Shown: positions 24,491 through 37,273 of the stretch, piece by piece
Layout: every line of letters begins with the position of its first letter
Position numbering within the stretch: position 1 is the first letter of the stretch
Assembly: GCA_023374045.1 (NCBI GenBank)
Contig: CM041781.1
Coordinates: forward strand, 139,120,982 to 139,184,981
Source: Limonium bicolor
Lineage: Eukaryota > Streptophyta > Magnoliopsida > Caryophyllales > Plumbaginaceae
Reading direction: 5' to 3'
DNA: 64,000 bases
Program-made: the position numbers and the translations under genes
Notes under the pieces: generated by a model
Seen by the model: only the letters and a program-made list of their open reading frames with translations
Told to the model about the DNA's origin: nothing
Databases searched by the model: none

Positions 24491-27400
24491 TGAAATACCC
24501 CAAACCTTGATATGTGGTTTAAATATCAAACTATGGTATGTAAAGGCTAAAAAGTGCCTTAGTAACATCAGTGAACAATTTAGACCGTAATAAATGCAAT
24601 AAAGCATTAAGACACAGTTTGAGCAAAAACATGCTCTAAGCTATGAGTGAACTTGGTTAGGACCCAAAGAGCCTACCAAGACTTGATAACATTTAATTAT
24701 GATTTGATAGGGTTAAATAAGTCCTTAGGAAACTTTGGTGGACAGTTAAACCAAATAAAACACAAGAAAATACCTTAAAGTCAATAAGAGCAAAATGTGC
24801 TCTAAGCTTGGAATAAATTTGTATAAGACCTAATGGTCATACCTATACCTTATAAATATGTTAATGAACATATTAAATCAATTACCAAAGAAAACCAAGC
24901 TTGAAAACAAGTTAAAACACAAAATGTGCTTTAAGGAGTCTTAAAGCACGTTTTTGAAAAAATTGTCTTGTAAATGAGTTTTGAATGGCTAAATGTCCAT
25001 CATTACTCTTTAATTAACATGTGTACTATATAGTATCACATTTGGGTGGCTATATTAATGGGAAATCAAAATTTCACTTCTAAGTGCCTTGTTTAGGTGA
25101 ATAGTGATTTTTATAAGCTAGTTTGTAACATATGTTGTGTTAAGTATTAAATGAGTCAAAAAAGACCAAACTACCCCTAAGTATATGATGGGGGCCGGTT
25201 TTTAGTAAGGTGAGTCACCACCATGTAAAAATCAATTAAAGGAAGGAAGGAAAAGAAAGTAAAAAGAAGAAAGTTACTTATTAACACAAATATCTTGTAA
25301 AAGCAAACTTATCTTCATTTCTCCTTTCCCTTCTCAATTCACACGTCTTCTTCCTTTCTTCTTGCTCTCCATTCACGTTTGCTACAGCAACACCAACACC
25401 ATCACCATTTTCCATCTTTGAACCCTTGTAAAACCTAGCTCACTTAACCAAATCAAAAACAAACACCACCATTCTCTTCCTCTCATCAAGCTCTTCATTC
25501 CTATCTTCTCAAAATTTCAAGATCACCATTTCGGTGCCATGGAGTTCCACCATTGATGGAGCTTGAGCTTGTCTTTCCACATATTATTGATCTCCTTTGC
25601 TCCTAGGTAAGGAATCTCAAAGAAAAATCAAGTTTCCTCCATGTTTGTGTGTGACCGAAAATATTTATTGATGGAGCTCCTTGTGTTGCTTTGTTCTAGC
25701 TCCATTTGAATCTTTCAAGGACTAGGTGGAGTCCTCTCTTCATAGATATTCAAACACCCTCCAAAGATTAAGGTAAAACAACTACATTAATGTTTGAAAT
25801 AATGTAAACCTAGGGTTTACAATGAGATGGAGCTTAAAGCTTGAATACACATTATGTTGTTTGTATAATGTTTAGTAGTTGGCAAGGAACCAAATGCCTT
25901 ACCGGTTTTGTAATGAACAGAAAGAAATTTGGGAGGAAAAAGAGGTAAATATGCTATCTCAATGTAGTTTAAATGCCTTAGGAAAATGAGCTTGATTTGC
26001 TTAATAAAATATCTAAGGAGCCAATGGCAAATGAGCTAGTAAAATGCTCTCAAGGAGTTTATTAAAGAACGTATGTATTGGTGTATGTATTTGCAGGTCA
26101 AAGGCATTACTTATGTGGGAAATTCAGTGTTTAAGGTTTATGCAATTTAAGGGCCTAAGAGCCATGTTGTTTAAGGGCCTAAGTGCCAAGCAATTTAAGA
26201 TATGCACTATATTGTGATGTAGTGCTAAATGTGTGAAGTCTTGTGTATAAAAATGTGTTTGATGAATTTTAGGTGTTCTTGAATGAAATAAGGTAGAAAC
26301 CTAAGTGTTTGGATGTGAGTAAATACAAGAGAAGCTATGGCCAAATTTGGGGAAATGTGTGAGAAGTTCTAAGTGTTTTAAGAAAGTTTTGGTGAACTAG
26401 GAAGTATTAAAGGTGAATAAATGTTTACTTGAGAAGAAAACATGTGTTAAGGTGATTTAGAGTGATGCAAGGATTTAGGTGTTATCTTGGAAGTTCTTGG
26501 AATTCAATGTGTGTTTTTAGGATGTATTAAAAGTCTTGGAGAAGTTTGATTAAGGTTTAGGAATGTTGATGTACAAGGAAGAAATGATGTTTAGGTAAGG
26601 TTTTGAGGAAGGAATTCAAGAAGTTGTGAAAAGAGGATTTGGTTAGTAAGAGGAGATGCTTGGGAGATGATGTTATGAAGGTGAAGAAGCATTTTAGTGT
26701 AGTGGTCATTATAGGTGAAATACCACCTAGAAATCTTAAGGAGAAAACATTCCAAGTGCTAGGAATTTTGTAAGAAGTTTGTGAATGATAAAATGGTTTT
26801 GGTGAGTGATTTAAAGAGTTTAGCACATGGATAAAGGTGTGTTTGAAGTGCCCAAATGAGGTTAGGGTATACTAGGATATGTGGGGTGAAGTTTGGAGTT
26901 GAATGTAAAAAGGAAAACAAAGATCTGGGGCAGACCGGACTTGCGACCGGACTTGCAAGTTCGGTCGGGCCCAGTTTACCCTGTGGGAATTAGTTTCTGG
27001 AATGGACCGGACATAGGACCGGACTTACAAGTCCGGTCGGAGTAGAAAAATTTTGACGGAAATGTGTTCTGGAATCGACCGGACTTGGGTAAGTCCGGTC
27101 GGCAAGTCCGGTCGGACCAAAAAACATGGTTTAAGGTTATGAAATGATATGTAATGATGGGGATTGATAGGTAATGATGTTATAAGGTTGTTAAGGACAT
27201 GTTAGGTGGCTTTAAATGGCAATTAAGTGGGTGAAAAGTTGTATCAAAATGTAAAAGTAAAACAAGTTAAAATGTAAAGTTATGAAACAAAGTTAACGGG
27301 GAAAGTTAAGCATTAGACATTAAATAATCAAGCAAACCCCGATGTTAATAAAAACAATGTGATGTTAACAGTTGTTCGAGAATCGCTCGAGGAACATAAG

Positions 27401-29012
27401 TGGACGTGGTAAAGTGGACTCCGGTGACAGGTATGGTTTTTTGCAACCTGTGTCCTACCGGATTACACCGGCTTGTATGCCAATGTGTTTTTCTGTATGT
27501 TTGCCACGTTGTAAGATAAAACATGTAATGAGTTTACAGTAATTCATATATGTGGCGTGTTCAACTCCGATACCATTTAACCTCGGCAGTGTTAACCTTA
27601 GTTAACTGAGTCTAGGATCACATGAGAGTTCGGTATTCGGAGTAAACGATCCGAACCATGGGACGTTCTAACCACGGCTATGCGTGTGTTAACTGTGTGA
27701 TATGTGTTTGTGAATGTAGGGATCTCCCTTGTGTGTTTAACCCAGTTGTAATTCTGTATGGTGTGTAGTTATGATAGTCTCCATAGTGGGGTTCTAACTA
27801 ATATCTAAAGTAAGTATGTACTAACAGTAGTGAGGAATCCGGTTTGGCCGGTCGCGCGTTGTTTGGGAGAGGGTATCCTTTGTAGCCTTACCCTTCTCTT
27901 TGTTATGGTTGTTTCCCTCACGGGTTATGATCTCCCATTAGCTTATTCCAAAGCTTAGCTATTCTGACTTATGATCGGTTTAGGGGGAACATGTGTTTGT
28001 GTGGTGTGTTCGGGCCTCCAAACCCGAACCGCCTTAACTTAAGTTACTCGTCCAACTATTAGGACGGTAATGAGTGTTGTTGTTATTGTATAACGAGCTT
28101 ATCATGAGACTGGCAACATTCTCTAGGCTCACCAGTGTATAAACAATGTTTGGGTCGGTTCCTAAGAGAACCACTCCAGTTATGTTATGTATTTTTGTTG
28201 TGATGCAATATCTATTGCGGTATTATGTTGTGCACGTTCACGTGCAAAGTGTTGTTAAGTGTTGTATGTAGTGTATGTTGTAGGTTGTATAATGTGGAGT
28301 GTGTGGATCATGGATATGATTCCCAGTTTGTGATAAGAGGCGTTTAAGGATAACCCGATTTAAGGGTATGTGTCGTCTATTAAGGAAGTAGCTCCATTAG
28401 AGGAGGAACACTCTAGGGATGATGAATACCATGAGTGACTTATTAAGTAAGGATATATTATCCGTTTGTTGAGCCCGTTGAGGCGAATGATTATGTGTTG
28501 TGTGTTTACAGTTGCATGTATGATTTAAAAAATAATCAACCGCATGCTAAGACGACAATTTTGTGCGTGGCCCGGTAGCATGTGGGGTGCGGGATTACCA
28601 TACCAGCAAAGGTGCTGAGCCCCTTGGGGGCCACCCTTTCTCTTCTTTTCCTATTTCAGGTACAAGGAGCTGGAAGCCGTTCGAGAGTAGGACAGGGTAG
28701 TCGTTGTTCATGGGTAATCGTTTATGTTGTATATATACAGTAGGCGTAGTAAGACCGAAATTGTTATCGGCATTAATTATAAATACTCGGTATAGTTGGA
28801 AGGTGTATGTTGTTGTTGCGTTAATGGAAAGGGATAGTAAGGTGTAGTCGCTCGGGAATTTAGCCCATCAGACCGGTACAATGTGTATGTATTAGCCTTG
28901 TTAGCCACGTGGGTGGCTAACGGCGTGTTACACCAACGAGATAAGTAATGTGATGAGGTTGTTTTCCGCTGCAGTTTATTGTAAGTGTGTTATTGTTGGA
29001 TGGGGTGTTACA
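24491..29012 (+). mobile_element. 3' LTR of element A
   Basis: This 4.5 kb copy lacks the S insertion and shows the unbroken LTR. Landmarks are the CT-rich leader (25310-25400), donor-like AAG|GTAAAA at 25773, acceptor-like TTTGCAG ending at 26096, dyad repeats at 26935-27120, double hairpin at 28604-28631 and the terminal hairpin at 28900-28921. Confidence 0.95.
26935..27120. repeat. Dyad repeats in A's 3' LTR
   Basis: Three fuller units than in the 5' LTR. The second has CCGGACATAGGACCGGACTT then ACAAGTCCGGTCGG, and the third carries two consecutive AAGTCCGGTCGG arms. Confidence 0.8.
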
Positions 29013-32000
29013 ATATTATATGGTTTCCAACCATAATATATATCCATCCTTATATACATTATTCTCGCATATGTATATATTTTCCATATAAGTAAGTTTC
29101 ATGAGTTATAAAACTCTTATATTATATGTTACATTTTATCATCTTATATTAGATGATTATTCCCATTAGTTGTATTATATTATACAACTTATATTAAGAT
29201 TATTATCCTAATATTATGTAACAATTTATGTTGTATAATTACAACTCCTAAGGTTTAATCAATAAATACCTTAGTTTATAAATCTTATTTATTTATAGTT
29301 TGTCACATTATTTAATGTGAATATCCTTACTTATATTAATTCCATTAAAACCACATTAATACCATATAATTGTTATAACATTTATAACGTAGTAGACCAT
29401 AGTCTAAAATTCATATTCCAACTCTTAATAATTCGGTACAGCCCTTCATTTTATTTTAATTTCATTTTAACCACATAACATTATGTAATGTTATACCATA
29501 TACTAATATCATATAATATGATATTTTTATTCCTTTACTTTATAACCTATAGTTTTTATACAAAACTATTTATATTGCCGCATAGGCATATACATTTGTA
29601 CCTTATTCTTTTCAAAATCCATAGTTTCCTTTATTTACAAAATCACCCCATTATTTATACCATGTTATATATACCATATAATATAACATTTTTAACTTAT
29701 AAAAGGGTATAACCTATGGTTTTATTTTTGTAAAATTTCCGAACAGACCTTGTCTGATTATGAATTAATTTCTAACCCCTTTAACTTTCCAAATTTATAA
29801 TTTGACCACACATATAATGTTACGTAATATATATCATATATTATAACATTTTAAACCTTAATACAAATATAACCTATGGTTATATATTATTTTAAATTGC
29901 GAGCAGACCCATAATCTGTTCTATATTCTTTTTCTAACCCACCAAGTTTCTATAATTGCCATTTGGCCCAACTTATAACATATAGTTTTATAACATCGTT
30001 AAAGCTATATATTATACATATATCTTATTAAATACTCTTATTATTCCAAAATTACCAAATTTCACCTAAGGGTTATAATTACCCTTACTAACCATATACT
30101 CTCGGTATTTTACATTTCCACCCCATCTACTATTCGAAAGTGTCATAATGACATAATAACTATATATTATACATATATAGTTTATTTTAATTCCAAAACC
30201 AACCAAATAAATTCCTAAAAATTCCTAATAGCCCATGGGTGTTTATAATACCATTTTACACCCTTTAGTTTCGGTAATAACATATTTACCACATATGTTA
30301 CAAAATTGTTACAATTAAATACTTATCTTATTATAAAACTTTAAATAAGTTATTTAACTTATCTAATTTGGTCAAAACCTACCATATGGTCAAGGTTGAC
30401 CTCCTTAATATTGCCTTGACCATTAATTTCCATTTCAGAAATTACCATTTAACCCCAAAACTTTATAAAATCTTATAATATTTATTTAAACTCATTTAAA
30501 CCTCTAATTTTCAGCTTTATTAATATATAGCCCCCAAATTTAATTTAATTACACTTTATACCACAATTCCTTGCGGTAATATATATTTGCTACTTAAACT
30601 TAATTAATACTTTATAAATACATAAATAAAATGGCCTAAAGTACATGGCCTTATTACAAACATTAGCTTATAAAATAAATTACACATAAATGCCCAAAAA
30701 ATACTTTAAACTCTCGGCCTTACCACATAGTTTTCCATATTTACCAATTTTCCACATAATGTCTTAAATTTGACAATTATGATAATTAATTACTTATATA
30801 AATTTACTAAACCATTCCTTAATCACCTAAGGTCAAAATAAAACCTTAATAACCATATTCACTCACGGCATATATATACACATATGTATAAACACATATT
30901 AATATACCAAGTGTAGGTTTAAGTGATTTATACCTTATTTTTGCCAAGTTTAGGCCTTGTTTGGCCACAGCTGTTTGGAGATAAAATTTCCACAACTTTA
31001 TTTACATGTTTTCAAGCAGCAATTAAGGCATGATTAGACTCCAAACAAGAGCTAACCATAAGAAGTGTTAAATGTATATTTTCAAGGTAAAATTTACCTT
31101 AGAATAACAAGGTAACCAAGGTAGTCTTCGGCCTATTTATACAGAAGATAAAGAGTATCAAATGAGCTACTAAATCAAGCTTTAAAATTGGTATAACTCA
31201 GATTAGAAGATGGCTAATTTTCACCTTGATTAAAATGCCAGAAATGGTGTTTTTGGCATGGATTTGGCTATTCCTTGAAGCTCTTAATATACCAACTGAA
31301 TAAGTATGTTAATAAGAAGATAATAAGCCTAAGAGAACAGGTTTTACAACCGGTAATGAAAGGAAACAAGATATAAGTGATTAAAGCATATTTTTATACC
31401 TTAAGAACAAGATTAGGATTATCCACCTCCTTCCCTTGTTACAGCCAAGAATTTCCCTCCTTTTAACCACCAAAACAAGCAAGAAACATGGATGTAAATG
31501 GTTGATGCTTAGCTCCATGGAAAGAGGAAAGAAATGTGAAGAGAATGAATATAAAATGGCTTAATAAGCTTACCTGTGTCAATTGGTGTACTCTTCTGAA
31601 TTTGATGAGTTCCTACGGTTTTGAAGAAGCAAAATAGAGGATGAAGAGGCTTGGTGTCGGCTGGGAAGAAGATAATGAGAGGCAAGAGAAAGAATTAAGC
31701 TTATAAGGTAATGTTTACTACTTTATTGAATAGTAATTAGATGACTCATTGTTACATATTTTAGGTTGCTTAATGGGTGGGTAAGACATCCCTAGGAGGT
31801 CGGTAATGGATGGTCAAGTCAATGGATGACATTTGACCATGGTTAAAACTAAGTAATTAAATGTTATTTTGGGTACTATTCACCCAAGATCACCCATTTT
31901 GATTTTATTTTTAAACTTTGATTTAGACTTTATAATATAGTCTATCATGTCACATAAATGATATAAAGAATGTAATCTAGTCTTTAAAGTGACAAAAAGT

Positions 32001-32472
32001 CATTATCTTAGAGCTCATACACAAAAACGTGCTTTAAGGTGTTTTAGCGCACATTTTGTGTCACAAGGTGTTTCTGAGCTTAGTTTTCTTTGAGAACAGT
32101 TTTGTTGTGTTCCTTACATGATAAGTGATCTTAGGAACCCAATTTTATATCAAATAGAGGTCATAAGACCTTTAAGGTTTCTTAGAGCACATTTTTGCCC
32201 TACTTGACCTTGAAGCATGTAAATGCTTTTTCTTTGTGTTGGAGTGTTGTCCAATGATTGTAGTATGTTTAGTTATGTGTTAATATTCTTAGGACAATGT
32301 TTTAGGTCCTAAGAAGTTCATTTGGGTATGTATTTACCCTAAACTGTCAAAGGGTGCAATATTTTGCTTTGTGTTGACCATTGTTGTTCTCAATTGACTT
32401 TTAAGGCATGTTTAGGCCTTAATTAATGTGATTAGATGTTTAATCCATGTTTAATTAGTTTGGGGTATTTCA

Positions 32473-32507
32473 ATCTACCCCCCTTAAAAAGACTTCATCC
32501 CGAAGTC
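32473..32507 (-). other. Polypurine tract and hairpin of T1
   Basis: The minus strand reads GACTTCG-GGAT-GAAGTC, then TTTTTAAGGGGGGTAGAT, directly before the T1 LTR. The hairpin arms differ from those of A and D but still pair. Confidence 0.8.
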
Positions 32508-33130
32508 GCTTAATCAAATAGGTATGTATATAAATATATAACTACCCATTATTCCCATAATGTATATCTATGTGATATATCATTTACACACATCGTATTG
32601 TGCTTATACAGCACATAGCCATCACTTTGTGGCGTTAGTTCAATCATATATGGATATAGGTGATCCATCAACACCATTATTTCCTATCAATTCTACAAAC
32701 CCTGACAACCTCCCCGAGGTGTCCATAACATACCATCCTTCCACATTCCATATCTAATGATTCATTTCGTATCTAGGCGATACCATATGTAATCATTCTA
32801 CAAAGAAATATATATATATATATATCATAAGTAGCATAAAAAGTATTACACACATGGGTGTAAATACCTCATTCAAGTATCTCGTAAGATACATACATAC
32901 AAGTGCACATCACACACAAACAAACCAACAACGTACACCCCGCGTACCAAACATAACCAACAAAATCTCATATGCCCCGCATACCACCAATTCACTGTAT
33001 GCCATGCATACGAAACAAACAAACAGACAAACAAAACAAACCCCGTATGCCCCGCATACCACCAATTCACTGTATGCCTCGCATACGAAACAACAAAACT
33101 TAGTGCAAAAACGTGCACAGCCAAGAGGCT
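32508..33130 (-). repeat. T1 3' untranslated stretch with GTATGC/GCATAC dyads
   Basis: No gene is seen between the T1 polypurine tract and the pol remnant. An (AT)n run lies near 32808-32826. At 32945-33095 two roughly 70-bp units contain GTATGC-cc-GCATAC type dyads and a CACCAATTCACTGTATGCC block. A 121-codon plus-strand frame across these repeats is low-complexity and not accepted as a gene. Confidence 0.6.
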
Positions 33131-33930
33131 CTACCCTCCTTAAAAAGGGTTACGCCCCCGTACCCCACAAGTATATCACAACCGCTCAACAAGGAGCGCT
33201 GGATACTTGGCTCTCATAGAGTTCTCCAACTCGTGGATTATCCTCATATCAGAGAGACGGGTATGACTCTAGCCCTTGCGGGCTCCACAATACATAAAGG
33301 GTGAGGCACAGATTTGTTTGTGCTCTCTCCCGAATTCGTTCTAATGGGCCCACTCGCTCCATATTGAGGTGCAGACCCATGAACATAGGCTCAGTTTGCC
33401 TCTTTTCATTACTGTGTATCCTCTTGTTTGGATCACTAGCGTACATGCGTGTGTCTTCTCTCATTGATATTCAGCTTGAGGTGTAATATGACATTGGCTA
33501 TTGTTAGTACTTAGTGCTCTTTGCACTTGTCTTTATAATACTAAGACGTACCAGCCTACATGTCCACGGAGATAAAGCTTGCCATCCGTGTCTCCTGGTG
33601 GTTTTGTTCCGGAGTAACACACTGTTGTAGTTCTTTGATACACACTCTTGTTGATATCCATTACATCTTCCAGTATTCCCACTAGATTAATAACTGCCCA
33701 AGTGCAACACCAAAACACTCAGTCATACAGAGTGTAGAGGCGTAAACTCTTAGCAGTTAATATCTAATGAGTCCAACAGATAAGATGAGTGAACTATCAT
33801 GTGAGTGGTACATTCCAAGTCCATTTTTCCTTGCTTATGGTATCTGCTAGTGTATTAGCTTAGTCTCCCATCATTGCGTAGTCACGCGTTTCTGTCCACA
33901 ACATCTGGTAGATTTCCTCTAGATTGCAAG
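33131..33930 (-). pseudogene. Decayed C-terminal pol of T1 (chromodomain end)
   Basis: At 33237-33185 the minus strand encodes HELENSMRAKYPALLVE, which lines up with ELEDKMRAKYPSLFTD at the end of D's chromodomain. Upstream sequence to 33930 has many stops and frameshifts, and I could not read further domains. A second polypurine-like motif (33131-33151) lies just after the coding end. The rest of T1 would resume beyond the right edge of the window, because B interrupts it at 33931. Confidence 0.65.
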
Positions 33931-36900
33931 TGAAATACCCCAAACTTAGATATGGTGTTTAAGTGATAAGCTAAGATATAAGGAGGCTAAATAATGCCAT
34001 AGAAACATTAAGAAACATTTTTAATCAAAGAAAACATAAGGAAACACCAAAAGAGTAGTTTAAGCAAAAACGTGCTCTAAGCTTGGAGAGACTTGGGTGA
34101 GCACCCAAATATCATTCTAAGACCTTAGTAATATCCTAATGGTCATTTTAAGTCAATTACCAAAGAAAACCAAGCTCAAAAACAAGTTAAAACACAAATT
34201 GTGCTTTAAGGACTCTTAAAGCGCATTTTTGAAAAATTGTCTTAGAAAGGGGTTTTAAGTGGCTAAATACTCATGATTACTTCTTAATTAACTTGTGTAC
34301 TAATTAGTATCACATTAGGAAGTCTAAATCAATGGGAAATCAAAATTTTCACAATTATGTGCACTAGTTTGTGAATAGTAATCAAATAGTGCCTAGTTTA
34401 GTCTTTAATCAATTAAGTCTAATTAATTGGTCAAACAAGACCATGAGTAGCCTAATTAATGAGGGGGCCGGTTTTCTAAGGGTGTGAGTCACCAAGAGTA
34501 GCCAACTAATGTTAGAAGAAAAAGAGAAAAAGTAAGTGGTTTTACTATTTACTTTTAAGGAATCAAAATATCTCATTTATACCACCTCTCTCCTCCTTTC
34601 TTCATTTCTTCTTCATCTCACCGATCTTGGCTGCTCCTCTCTTCTTCTTCTACGTGAAGCTCAACCTCCATGCTAACTCCATCTTTCTTTGACCACGACT
34701 TGCTCATTTTGGCTCCAAAACCAAAACAAAACACATATTCTTCTTAGTTAGCTCAAGCTCCTTCTTCCTATCTTTTCAAAACTTCAAGAGCTTTGATTTG
34801 GTGCCAAGCCAAACCGCCATTAGAGGAGGAAACTCAAGCTTAGAGACTCCATTAGCTTCTCCATTCTCTTAAGGTAAAGAATATGTAAGAAAAATCAAGT
34901 TCCCATCATTTCTTCACATGTCCGAAAATTATCACTCATGGGGCTTCATGTTTATGCCTTGTTCTAGCTTGTTTTCTATTCTCCAAGGGCTAGAGGAGGT
35001 CCTTCTTGCTTTATATCCAAGCTTATTCTAAGACTCCAAGGTAAAACAATCAATTTAATACCTTAAAGCACATTTTAACCTAGGGTTTGTTCCTTAAGGT
35101 TAATGTATTATCTAGCACTCATTAGAGTCATTGGATATTGGTTAGAACATTGGCAAGGGGAGTTTAAGTGGTGGCCGAGATTGTTCAAGGAAAAAGGCTA
35201 AGGAGGAATGTTTGTGAGCTTGTAAAAGAACAAGGTAAATTACTTACCTTAAGGTGTTTTATTGTTTAAGGGAATGGGATTTAGATAGGTGATGAGTTTA
35301 GTGTAGAATTTACATTGGGAAAGAGGTGTAAAAACCTAGTAGAAACAATGATTATACTTGTGAACTTGTGACTAAGGAGCAAATGAGAAAAAGGAGATAG
35401 TTTAAGAATGGCAAGGTGAATTATAAAAGAATTTATATTGCAATGGGAGCCTTGTTGTGTGTATTTGCAGGTCAAAGGCTATATATATTGAGGAAATTCA
35501 GTGTTTAAGATTTATGCATTTAAGGGCCTAAGAGCCAAGTCATTTAAGGGCCTAAGTGCCAAGCAATTTAAGTTTATGCATTGTATTGTGATGTAGTGTA
35601 GTTTTGGTGTATGATGTGTGCTAAGGAGGTTTAATGAGAATTTGAATGTTGATAGCTATTTGATGGTGAAAAACTAAATGTTTTGGTGTAACAATATACT
35701 AGAGAACCCATGGCAAAATTTAGTGAAGAACCTAGGTGTTTAAGATGTGTTAAGGAGATTTTATGACTAAGGAAGTACTAAGAAAACTTTAGGTGTTGTT
35801 TTGATGAAAAAGAGTGCGTATAAGGTGTTCTTATGAATTAGAATGACTTAGGCATCATCATGGAGGATTTAGGAATCAAATGAATGTCTTGGGATATACT
35901 TGTGTATTTAGGACTTAGACAAATATTGGTAAACAAGTAGGAAGGAAATAATGTGTTGAAAGAATGAGGCATAACTTGTGAAGGAACTCTAAGTAATTGC
36001 ATAAAGGAATTTTAGATGGTGAGAGATGCTTGGGAGATGATGTTATAGTGGTGAGGAAATATTTTGGCATAGTGGTTATAATAGGTATGAACCACCACTT
36101 AGAAGCCTAGTGAAAAACATTACAAGTGTTGGCATTATTACAAGGAAATGCATAATGACTAAGATGGATATTGATGAGTGATTTAAGGAGTTTAGTGGAG
36201 GGCTTAAGGTGTGTTTTAAGTGCCTAAATGAGGTTAGAACATACTAAGATATATGGGGTGAAGTTTGGAGTCAAATGGGAATTTAGAAACAAAGGTCTGG
36301 AGCCGACCGACCTTAGGGACCGGACCTGCAAGGTCGGTCGAGCTCAGTTTACACTACCGGAAAGAGTTTTTGGAATGGACCGCCCTTGGGGACCGGACTT
36401 GCAAGGTCGGTCGGGCTTGTATTTTGAGTATGAATTGAGTCTCTGGAATGGACAGACCTTGGGACCGGACTTACAAGGTCGGTCATGCCTAAAATTTTGT
36501 ACGAGAATTGGTCTCTGAAATCGACCGAACTTGGGACCGACCTTGACAAGGTCGGTCAGGCCTATATTTTCCACGGGGAAAACTCTCGGGAATGGACCGA
36601 ACTTGGGGACCAGACTTGCAAGGTCGGTCGGGGTAAAAATTTTCAAACGGTAATACGTCCTGGAATGGACCGACCTTGGGTAAGGTCGGTCGAGCCAAAA
36701 AAAAAGGAAATTTTAAATTCTAAAGATGTTAATTGGTAATAAGGTATGCCATTAGTAGGGTAATGATGATTAGGAACCTAAGAACCTAAGGGATTAAGTT
36801 AAGTTAAGTAGAAACCCTAATGTTTAAAGTTAAGTTTATAAGGTTAAGTGGTAAGGACTTAAGGGAGCATTGGATGGGAATTTTGGGGACTAAATGAGTT

Positions 36901-37273
36901 AAGTAAGGTGCAAATAACTAATGGCCTAAGAATGAATGAATGTTTTAGGTTTGTGAATTGGGACCCCGGAGAAGGTTAAACAAACGACAGTCGACGATGA
37001 ACGGTACAGTCTTTCTTGTGACCTGCTTGCTAACGAGGTGTCCCTCGGCTTGTGTGTTATCTTTTTACGTGCTATGACTAAGTTAAGATAAAGCATGCAA
37101 CCGGATATACTTGTCTCGTTGTGATTGTGTCTTCTTACACTAACCCGCGAGGCTTGAAACTTGCTACTAACTAAGCTTAGTACTTATTGAGTTAAGGAGG
37201 GGAATTGAACATTGGAGACTGTTGGTTAATACCCATAAAGGTTTAACTAACACATGATACTTAAGATTTTCAC
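33931..37273 (+). mobile_element. 5' LTR of element B, first part (cut by D)
   Basis: It starts TGAAATACCCCAAACTTAG. It has the CT-rich leader (34580-34720), donor-like AAG|GTAAA near 34873 and CCAAG|GTAAAA at 35041, acceptor-like TTTGCAG ending at 35470, dyad repeats, then GATGAACGGTACAG near 37000. At 37273 it stops abruptly against D's truncated LTR. The missing tail (807 bp) is at 61664-62470, giving about 4.15 kb overall, close to D's LTR length. The candidate left target duplication is GCAAG; the right partner is off-window. Confidence 0.85.
36300..36695. repeat. Dyad repeats of B (GACCGACCTTG / CAAGGTCGGTC)
   Basis: Six units of about 60 bp open with TGGAATGGACCG or similar. The stem is ACCTTG/CAAGGT where S and A have ACTTG/CAAGT. 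Overlapping frames on both strands come from the repeat and are not genes. Confidence 0.85.

Larger units (their letters stand above)
11174..29012 (+). mobile_element. Element A: complete Tekay-like LTR retrotransposon lacking coding capacity
   Basis: Both LTRs start TGAAATACCCCAAACC and end GGGGTGTTACA. The element is flanked by ATATT at 11169-11173 and 29013-29017. Element A has a tRNA-Met primer site at 19556, an internal region of 4.9 kb and a polypurine tract before 24491. No gag or pol frame is recognisable inside, so it is best described as a large non-autonomous derivative or a very decayed copy. The two LTRs are nearly identical apart from single-base indels and two short losses in the dyad repeats, which suggests a fairly recent insertion. 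S is nested in its 5' LTR. Confidence 0.95.
9245..32472 (-). mobile_element. T1 3' LTR (minus-strand Tekay), interrupted by element A
   Basis: In plus coordinates the LTR begins TGTAACACCCC at 9245 and ends GGGGTATTTCA at 32472. These are the reverse-complemented termini of the other Tekay LTRs. The polypurine tract of the minus strand follows at once. Element A and its duplication split it, leaving about 1.9 kb (9245-11173) plus about 3.5 kb (29018-32472), so the intact LTR was near 5.4 kb. It is AT-rich without genes. The T1 target duplication would be TTGTG (9240-9244) but its partner is outside the window. Confidence 0.85.

Noticed and set aside
32854..33219. 121-codon plus-strand frame in the T1 3' region
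   Set aside because: Composed of the GTATGC repeat and CAAACAAA runs; no protein signal.
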